A stretch of 64,000 bases of DNA, taken from positions 1,424,262 through 1,488,261 of the forward strand of contig JACTVC010000011.1 in the NCBI GenBank assembly GCA_018417955.1, given 5' to 3'. Both the position numbers and the translations under genes were made by a program. The notes beneath the pieces are model-generated. The model did not search any database and had not been told where the DNA came from. It saw only the letters and a program-made list of their open reading frames with translations. This document shows, in pieces, positions 56,701-64,000 of this stretch (its first letter is position 1; each line of letters opens with the position of its first letter). The stretch comes from Laccaria trichodermophora. Lineage: Eukaryota; Basidiomycota; Agaricomycetes; Agaricales; Hydnangiaceae.

Positions 56701-58880
56701 CGGATTTGCCCGAGAGACCACATAACGACAACGTTACCGAGCGAACCCACCCATGCCAAACGAGAGGACCACATCGATTGGGTGACGAAGACAAGCTAAC
56801 TTTTGCCCAACGAGTAAAAGATGATTTCTCTGAGTTGGCTAACACATGTCAACGTCATGAACACAGGTCTACGTGTTACAAAAATTGGAAAGGCCCTCCA
56901 AACCCCAAGACATGTCGTTTTGAGCTCGATAGCGAGAATACCATCGAAGAGACTACTGTGGATTCCTCAACCGGAGAACTCACTCTGCGAAAATTGGACG
57001 GGACGGTAGCTAATTTCAATAAAACCATGTTACAAGCAATAAGATGTAACATGGACGTAAAGTTTTTGGGTTCTGGAGCCGACGCTAAAGCTGTAATTTA
57101 TTATATTACTGACTATATTTCGAAATCACAACTTAAAGTGCACGTCGCATATGCGACCTTAGAACTAGCCGTAAAGAAATTGGCCGAATTTGATCCGCAG
57201 GAAGACGACGTCTCCACATCCGCCAGAAAGCTGCTGATTAAATGCTGCAACGCCATGATAGGTCTCCAAGAACTGTCTGCACCCCAGGTGTCATCCTACT
57301 TGCTTGGGTTCGGCGACCATTATACCAGCCATTCCTTCAAACAGCTTTTTTGGAAAATGTTTGAAACTCACATCGAACGTGAAAGCCCAAGTCCCGAGTG
57401 TTATCCGAGTTCGTTTCAACTTCCATCGCATGACCAAACAGCCAATGTCGATAACGAGTCGTTGAACAATACAATGACACCACATTCAAATGAAGATGTC
57501 ATTGGGTTTGGGCTCGACAGGGATAAATCTCTCGTGCCCAAAGGGGATCAAGTATCAGATTACATTTATCGTGGACATAATTTACAGTCTTTAAATTTAT
57601 GGGATTTTACATGTCAGGTCGAAAAAGTTAGTAAAAGAAAGAAAAATCCTGTCAACTTTGTGGCTTCAACAAATGAAGACGACTCTGACGTCGACGAAGA
57701 ACCTATTGATATTGAATTATTTTCCGATGAAGAAGAAGACATAGAAATGGCTGATTTACTTGATGATGGAGATACGCTGTTGAGTTTGACCAGCCGCTCA
57801 AGACCTAAATCCGAATTTACCGCTGATCATGTAGAGCAAACGACACATCTTTTGAAAGTGCGGCTGCCCAATCGAAGAGTCGTTCCAGTCATGATAGGTC
57901 CCGCGTTGCCGCGCCACAACGTAGAAACTCACGCTGCGCAATACAGTTGTATCATGTTGCTTTTATTTAAACCTTGGAGAGAAGTTAGCGACCTTAAGAA
58001 CGCAGACGAGGATTGGGAAACCGCTTTTGCTGACTTTGTTGCTTCGTCTGAATGTGACTTGGAAGTCTTAAAAATAATGGACAATATGCAGTTAATGCAC
58101 GAATGCAAGGACAGCAGGGATTGTCATATGAAAAATCGAAACAGACAACGTACCAATCTTGTAACATCTGATATGGTCGAAGCAAGCCGTAACGCACAAG
58201 AAGATGACCTTAACGCGATCCATGAAGAGGCTCTAAATGATTTGTTAATGACAGTTGCTGAAAAAAACTCACAAAGAATATCACGATCTGTTGAAGACGT
58301 CAACGGGGTTTTAACCCATTTAGAAGATAGTGGGCTGTGCCATATATCAGAATCATCGGGTAAATTGTCTGATGGAAGGTCGATCGAACTTATAACAAAC
58401 ACTACAAGTGAAAAATTATGGAAAAAAGCCTATGACAATCGAAAGGCTGACTGGAAAGAAAAACAGATAAGCCTCGGCTTAAGCGTTGTTGGCTCGTCGC
58501 AATCCGTACCTGTTAGAGTCTCAGCATCAATTCAATTGAGAAGGGAAGCTCTGCACGCCGACCCGCGTAACAATGAACCGGAACCGAGAATCGTCCTGCA
58601 TGCCGATGAGTCGAACGGGGAGCCGTCCAGACTTTGCAATTCCCAAAACAAAACATTAGCAGACCAACTGAACGTCGATATAGAAAGCTTTGCTGCAAAT
58701 TGGTCGTTGAATTCTGAACAGACATTAGCATTTAAAATCATGGCTGGCCATTCAAATACGTTGAACGCTGACCCGTTAAGAATGTACCTTGCAGGTCCGG
58801 CTGGAACGGGGAAAAGTAGAGTCTTCAACGCACTGAAAGCATATTTTGAGGCGAAAGGAGAGGCACGTCGGTTTCGTGTT
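53757..58880 (+). pseudogene. Second Helitron Rep/helicase, broken and truncated
   Basis: One reading frame runs from about 53757 to 58880 with two in-frame TGA codons (54441-54443 and 55548-55550). Both could come from CGA by C-to-T change. Across and beyond them the Helitron order is kept: SAP-like segments (GLQCSGSLDELRDRLFSHI), CxxC pairs, a DUF6570-like region (LALANRLFIGEVPDVL), Rep with HUH motif TLHCHMLVW (nt 56574) and two-tyrosine motif YYITDYISK (nt 57098), and the helicase start LAGPAGTGKS (nt 58791). Homology stops about 60 bp after Walker A, where CpG-poor DNA begins, so the helicase and any C-terminal peptidase are gone. It is only distantly similar to the element at 820-9091, so it is a different lineage and not a recent copy. 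Confidence 0.88.
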
Positions 58881-61800
58881 TGTTCATGCTGGACTTGCCA
58901 TTAGGCCTCATTTGGGTGCACACCTTTCAGGAAGGGTCAAGGGATGGATTTCAAAGGGGGACAGAGCTTTTCCAGGACAAGGATGTGAAGCAGGCATTTC
59001 ATGATCCAGAGCAAGGTCATGTGCACACTATATATATGCATCACATGTAGTAGATAGACACTGCAATACCACCATCTACCTAGCTAGTTATATGCTGGGG
59101 AAGCACTTCTGCCCATTCCACCATCATTGGAGAAATCTGTGAAATCCACTGGTACAGTTGGGTCATGAGAGAAAGCATGTGCATTCCAAATGCACCTGCA
59201 GTGCACTGCACTCTCCTGTGCTACATAGTGCTTCCACTTATCCAAAGAGCTACATACTTGTTTCTTTTCAGCTGCACTGGAGTAGATCCTCTGACTGATA
59301 TATATCTATTAATGAGGCTTCACTCAAGTACAAAATCTACCATTCTGCAATCTCTGCAGACTAGCACAACAAGTGTGCAACTACTTGAAAATTGAAATCA
59401 CCCACTATTATGGTACTTACAGTCATCCACATGCTAATGATGCACCCAAAATCAGAAATTAACTTAAACAGATTTGAGCACAATCTTTCTCTACAAAAAC
59501 TACATGAAAGGCTCAGATAAATGCCCTTCTATGACCATACCAAATTTCAGAATGTTTGGCCCACGTTTCACAGAGAAAAACTAAGATTATGGGTGTATCA
59601 TTGAGGGGTGTGACTGTATTTGGCTATTTCTGAAAAATAGTCCATTTTGTATGCTCCACAGCTTTGCCAATTCTGCCTCAATTGCATCCAAATTATGTAT
59701 GGTGGTAGATATGAGTTTTTACTACTTATTACAACTTGTTTCATAAAAATCGGCCTGGTATTGAGCAAGATATTTGCTAGTCAAAAGTGTATCAAATGGG
59801 GGTGGCATATCATTAAGGGGTGGATGACTGTAGTATGTTTGTACTTACATAGTCTTTACATTACTCAAGTCTGTAGTATAGAAACTCGAAGTGTGTACTT
59901 ACTTATGTGGGCTGATTTAACAGGATCTCCTGGATCCCTACCACTTTGGGAAGGTGCATGTGACCATGTGACCTGGTGCATCACATCCTTCTCCCATTTC
60001 TTCTCCTCCCTGCTGCTTTATCCCACCATTTTGTCCCCTCCTGAAATTCTGCTTGTGGTTGACCATTTTGTATTTATTATATGTAAAAATGCATTTTTTT
60101 TCCCAGTCCAAGCTTTCCCCCAGGCAAACATGCAGTCCTTGTCTAAAATGGACTCATGCCACATTCTTGATCAGAGCCTGGGCACCATTGAATTCTTGGG
60201 AAAGATACAGAACTTGCAGGATATCTTTTATGCATCTGCTGCTGCATGCTTACTGCTTTTTTGCTCTTCTGGGAGATTTTTGGAAGGTGGTTTGCTGCAA
60301 GGATCTGAAAATAAGTCAGAAAAGCACACATAAGTTGACGTAAGTGCTTATGTGTGATGGATTTAGCTTAAATCAAGTTCCATTTAGTGGATTTAATGCC
60401 CTGTGATGCCAACCAGCTCATTTCAAGGTGCATTTCCATGAGCTGGCCTATCCCTGCACCTGATTTAAGGGTCTTTTGCTGTTTTTTCAGTTCAGGGAAC
60501 TAACCCCTGCTATATCACATGGGCTAATAAATCTTTTTGTTTCATCATTAGGCCCCTTACATGTAATTCTCATAATATTATAGCTAAGGATATCTACATG
60601 ACATGTAGTACATATATGAGTGGCAAAAAAGGACATTCTACCCTACAAGACTACATATGACCTTGCAGTCATTGAATTTTCAGACATACTTTGATGTGTT
60701 GTGATGTGGGTGGCACATCATTTTCTGTCCCAACATGTTGTTGACAAAAGCCTGCTCAAGCACACAAACATTCAGCCTCTTGAATGTGGGAATGTGATGG
60801 GAGCCAAGCTCTACATGGCATAGTGTTGCCAGCATCACCTGGAGAGGTTGGCCACAGCAAGAGGGGGTTGAGAGAGATGGAGGTGAGAGGCAAGGCATGG
60901 AAGTCAGGGTAGGAGAGGTAAAGAGAAGGTAATTTCTCACAGAAAACAGAATCCAGTGATGGGCATAATTTATCAAATTTAACATTCACTCCCTTAAATT
61001 GTGTGAAATAATTGTACTTATTAGATGTGAAAGTATATGTTTGTTTGTTTGGCTAAACACTGGACACATGTCAAGATAATTTGTGCTGTTATACTCTAAA
61101 AATATCTTTTGAAATTTCCTTATTTTTTTTCTGCCCTCTGGTAAGAAAGATGTAATACATCTACAAAGATTGTTTTCAATGAATGAAGACCAAATACTTA
61201 TGAAACATGTTAAAAACATATAGAAACTTACTTGAAAGATATAGGGTCAATTTAAATTGTCTAAATATCTATCTCAATGGATTCAACATGTTTTTAACAT
61301 ATCTTATCAATATTTGACCTTCATTCATCAAAAACAATCTTTGAAGATGTATTACATATTTCTTGCTAGAAAAGAGGGAAAAAATAAGAAATTTTCAAAA
61401 GATATTTTTAGCATATTCCAACACAAATTATCTTGTCATGTGTCCAGTGAAAGCTTCCATTACCAAACAAACAACCTGACCAAAGGTCTCAGTTGATCTT
61501 GGAATTCACGTCTAACCTCAATAACTTGGTCTTCACTCTTCTTTCTTACCATGACAATCATCACACAACATGTTATTATGATTGTCATATGCAACTGAGG
61601 GCAGAACTGAAGATAATAGGAATCAGGTTCAAGCATTGAAGAGTCAGAGGAATGTGTGTATTGACAAAGGTACATGCAACATGACTCATAAAAACCTTAA
61701 TGGAAAATGGAAGAATAGTGAAGAAACTTCTAGTAGCAATAGAAGTAGAGGTATATAGTCTCTGTATGTACAACAGAAAAGCCCCCTGAATTTCATTGAT

Positions 61801-62621
61801 TTAAATCTGTACAGGTTGTATAAGATTAAATCTTGTACTACTAATCAAATAGGCTATTCTATTAGTAGTGCACATATAGATGGTGATTTTTGTCTGGGAG
61901 ACTCTTTTAAGCCTTACAAGCAAGTTCAGTAAGTGCTTCTCCTCCCTCACACAAACTTACTTTGTACTCATGTTGCCATTACAGATTGCATTTGGTGCCT
62001 ATGCATCTCAAACACCTTGGTACTGAAACTTGAGTCTTTGTAAAATGTGCTCTTTGTACAGGAATGTAATGAAGAGAGGCAAGGCTTTTTTGGTCAGTTG
62101 AGTTGTAGTGGATCAAGACTTTTTGCAGATTCCATGAAATTAACTGTGCCTGTAGGCTGAATCACAATCTCAATGTTTTTTGAGACTGGGGAGAAGGGAA
62201 TTACTTTGACTGGTGGTCAAAAGGTGCAGTGTTCATTGACTATGGTGAAAGCAGCTCTAACATACTCTTCATTGCCCCTGTTCAATTCATCAGCCTGAAG
62301 CAGCATATTTCCTCAGATCAGACATCATACTACCCAATGATCCCTTGTTTGCAGTGGATGCCTTATCAATCTGGGTTTCTTGGTATCAGTCACTGATCTG
62401 CTTGGAAGGCACCAAAGGATGAAATCCTGTGTACAAGAGGGACTTTGTGGACAGCAAGGAGGTGGCCACTTCTTTTGTGAGGAGTGTGTGAGGGAGGAAC
62501 ATTCAAGAACATGCTGCTGAGCAGATGCAGATCATGAAGGACACTTGGACAGCACAGGCCCTCCAGATGATGTGAGTTATGGTTGTGCCATTGCCTTACC
62601 CTTCTGACTTTGCATTTTTAG
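58881..62621. repeat. CpG-depleted repetitive DNA
   Basis: This 3.7-kb block is A/T-rich with very few CG dinucleotides and many TG/CA, unlike everything else in the window. Short related phrases recur, for example ATCATTGAGGGGTG near 59600 and ATCATTAAGGGGTG near 59810. The longest open frame (59647-60333) has no protein-like pattern. It looks like an old, methylated and decayed transposable element, class unknown, inserted into or joined to the second Helitron. Confidence 0.6.
61038..61475. repeat. Long imperfect foldback (inverted repeat arms of about 215 bp)
   Basis: The two arms meet at the perfect palindrome CAATTTAAATTG (61248-61259). Shared blocks include GATGTATTACAT, AAAAGATATTTTTAG, ACAAATTATCTTG and CATGTGTCCAGTG in opposite orientation. 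There are many small differences and gaps, so the structure is old. It could be a MITE-like element or the source of a hairpin transcript. Confidence 0.75.
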
Positions 62622-62841
62622 GACTTGCGGGATGCGGGCCATTGCTTCGCATGGCAATACGAGTCCTGGTTTTTTTAACCACCACCACCGTGTTTGCCTC
62701 TAAAGCTCCAATTACGGACCATGTGAGGCAACTTCCAATTCCTGGCTGATAAGCAAGGCACACTTCTAGTATGTTGATTTTTTCCCTATAACCATTGTAT
62801 CTGCCTCCATTCTTTCATTGCGTTGTTCTGCGTGCAATTAT

Positions 62842-63408
62842 TTACAGCATATTTTCAATAATGACTGTATGATCAGCTTCCATCTCGGTTATGTTATCCG
62901 CTGCATATTCCACTGCATCGTCAATCTCCTTTCGTAAGTCATCTACCTCCTTCCTAAAGGTGTCCACTCGGGCCAGTAAGTCGCGCACACGTCTTTTGAG
63001 TTTCTGTGCCGTGCTTTTTAAACCGCCGGCTTTTTCTAATGCAGTAGGAAGTAGTGTGTCGATGATGTTGGTACGTCGTTGATGTGCAACCTTGAGACGT
63101 AATTTGTGATTTTGTGTACCTATGATAGGGAACGTGTTAGCAATGAACGCAATTTTTTTTTTAGACCGGCTACCTATACTTGTATCTTGCTCAGCGGCGG
63201 CAGCTTCAAGCTCCAATTGCAAGTTGTGTTCATCTAAAGCTTCGTCGGCTGTCTTATCTGCCTTTTCAAAGTTTTCGAAGGCCTCGGTGAATTTCTCTGC
63301 CGCATTGAGAAGGTTTGACCAGTCGAAACCTAAGTGATCGTTTCTCAATTCGGAGGCAAGGTGCTGTATTTTTTGCTCGAAGATGGATGGGTGGATTTCC
63401 ATTTCCAT
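62842..63408 (-). CDS. Small helical/coiled-coil protein, right copy
   Basis: Same protein as at 13878-14444 except Ile for Val in YAADNITEM. The same candidate 54-nt intron lies at 63120-63173, and the start context is identical. The near-lack of differences means that the duplication is very recent, gene conversion is active, or one copy is an assembly artefact. Confidence 0.6.
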   Translation of the reverse strand: MEMEIHPSIFEQKIQHLASELRNDHLGFDWSNLLNAAEKFTEAFENFEKADKTADEALDEHNLQLELEAAAAEQDTSIGSRSKKKIAFIANTFPIIGTQNHKLRLKVAHQRRTNIIDTLLPTALEKAGGLKSTAQKLKRRVRDLLARVDTFRKEVDDLRKEIDDAVEYAADNITEMEADHTVIIENML

Positions 63409-63734
63409 GGTAGTTCGGTAGATCGACTTAATGAAAAAAATTTAACAGCACAAGAGCGCAAACATGTGATTGTCAAGGTCTCCCAACGTCATACAAACGA
63501 TGAGTCTACGCACGCGAGCGAGGAAACATATGCAAATAATCGGTTATGGCGAACGTAAACGCCTTGGGGGTAGAAGTGCATCCAGGGGATTTACATAGTC
63601 GATGAACTTTCAAATATAATATTGGTGTTTCAGCGCATGGAATGCTATTCGTCAGGTGCTGCTGTTTGTCAAGAAATATGATACAAATGATACTGTTCGT
63701 CAAGAAATATTGTTCGACAAGAAATACAAACTCT

Positions 63735-64000
63735 TCACTGCTCCTCCTCCACCTCCCTGTTCCGCTCCTCCGGCTCCCCATTCGGCAAGGGAAAGGCACC
63801 CGAACTCATCTCCACGTCCGCGCTCATCTCACGCAATTCCCTGTCATACCTTGCCAACGTCTTCATTATCATCGTGAAATACACCATCCCAATCACCCAG
63901 ACCCCCGTGACAGCCACCCGTGGACCCAGACCCGCCGTTGCGTTTAACGGTGGGGAAGAATCGTTCACTGATCCGTCAAGCCAGACAAATGAAATGATGG
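63735..64000 (-). CDS. Last exon of duplicated multi-pass membrane protein (partial)
   Basis: Identical in translation to the end of the membrane gene at 11823-13551, from SIISFVWLDG through VYFTMIMKTLARYD to EVEEEQ. The rest lies beyond the right edge, so whether this copy is a whole gene cannot be told from the window. Confidence 0.6.
   Translation of the reverse strand, partial: IISFVWLDGSVNDSSPPLNATAGLGPRVAVTGVWVIGMVYFTMIMKTLARYDRELREMSADVEMSSGAFPLPNGEPEERNREVEEEQ

Larger units (their letters stand above)
62622..64000 (-). repeat. Long near-identical inverted repeat, right copy
   Basis: This is the reverse complement of 13286-14664, with one base difference noticed at 62890 (opposite 14396). 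It continues past the window edge. Its inner end adjoins CpG-poor DNA at 62621. Confidence 0.95.

Noticed and set aside
59647..60333. Open frame of 228 codons in the CpG-poor block
   Set aside because: It is rich in Cys, Phe and Leu as expected from T-rich DNA, has no motif or start context, and lies in decayed repeat sequence.
1..64000. CRISPR arrays, bacterial operons, rRNA genes, integrated viruses
   Set aside because: No spaced short repeats, rRNA-like sequence or viral gene sets were seen; gene structure is eukaryotic throughout.

Overview
The window looks like a piece of an Agaricomycete (mushroom-forming basidiomycete) genome. Genes are split by many short GT-AG introns (about 47-65 nt), and the families present are typical of that group: F-box and F-box/LRR proteins, single-pass surface proteins with Ser/Thr-rich stalks, a berberine-bridge-type FAD oxidase, cytochrome P450s, an AA9 lytic polysaccharide monooxygenase and very large Helitron Rep/helicase genes. 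Nothing bacterial or viral was recognised. Gene models below were spliced by eye, so exon ends are predictions.

Layout. (1) 1-9.1 kb: a partial F-box/nucleotidyltransferase-like gene (minus strand, running off the left edge) lies head-to-head with a complete Helitron Rep/helicase of about 2,740 residues that ends in a ubiquitin-peptidase-like domain. (2) 9.2-14.7 kb: unresolved membrane-protein fragments, a multi-exon membrane gene, and a small coiled-coil gene. The end of this block (13286-14664) is repeated almost perfectly, inverted, at 62622-64000. (3) 14.67-15.72 kb: an F-box/LRR pseudogene whose 5' part is missing exactly at the repeat boundary. (4) 16-32 kb: six single-pass surface proteins of two families (four of one, two Kre9/KNH1-like), an F-box gene and an AA9 LPMO, followed by an intron-containing tRNA, probably tRNA-Trp. 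(5) 32.5-47.9 kb: a probable drimane-type sesquiterpenoid gene cluster, with a secreted FAD oxidase, three P450s, a dimeric alpha/beta-barrel-like protein and a HAD-fused class II terpene cyclase carrying DLDTT. (6) 48-53.7 kb: repeat remnants, then two pairs of Helitron-neighbouring genes (F-box/nucleotidyltransferase-like protein B plus partner A). (7) 53.76-58.88 kb: a second, dead Helitron with two in-frame TGA codons, cut just after Walker A. (8) 58.88-62.62 kb: strikingly CpG-poor, A/T-rich repeat DNA with a roughly 430-bp foldback. (9) 62.62-64 kb: the second arm of the inverted repeat.

How the parts fit. The cluster at 32-48 kb reads as a pathway: the cyclase would make a drimane skeleton from farnesyl diphosphate, the P450s would oxidise it, and the secreted FAD oxidase could do a late oxidation. 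The 16-32 kb block looks like a cell-surface locus with a wood- or litter-degrading enzyme. The two ends of the window are dominated by Helitrons and a recurring, poorly known protein pair found next to them. That pair is the best candidate here for an undescribed system.
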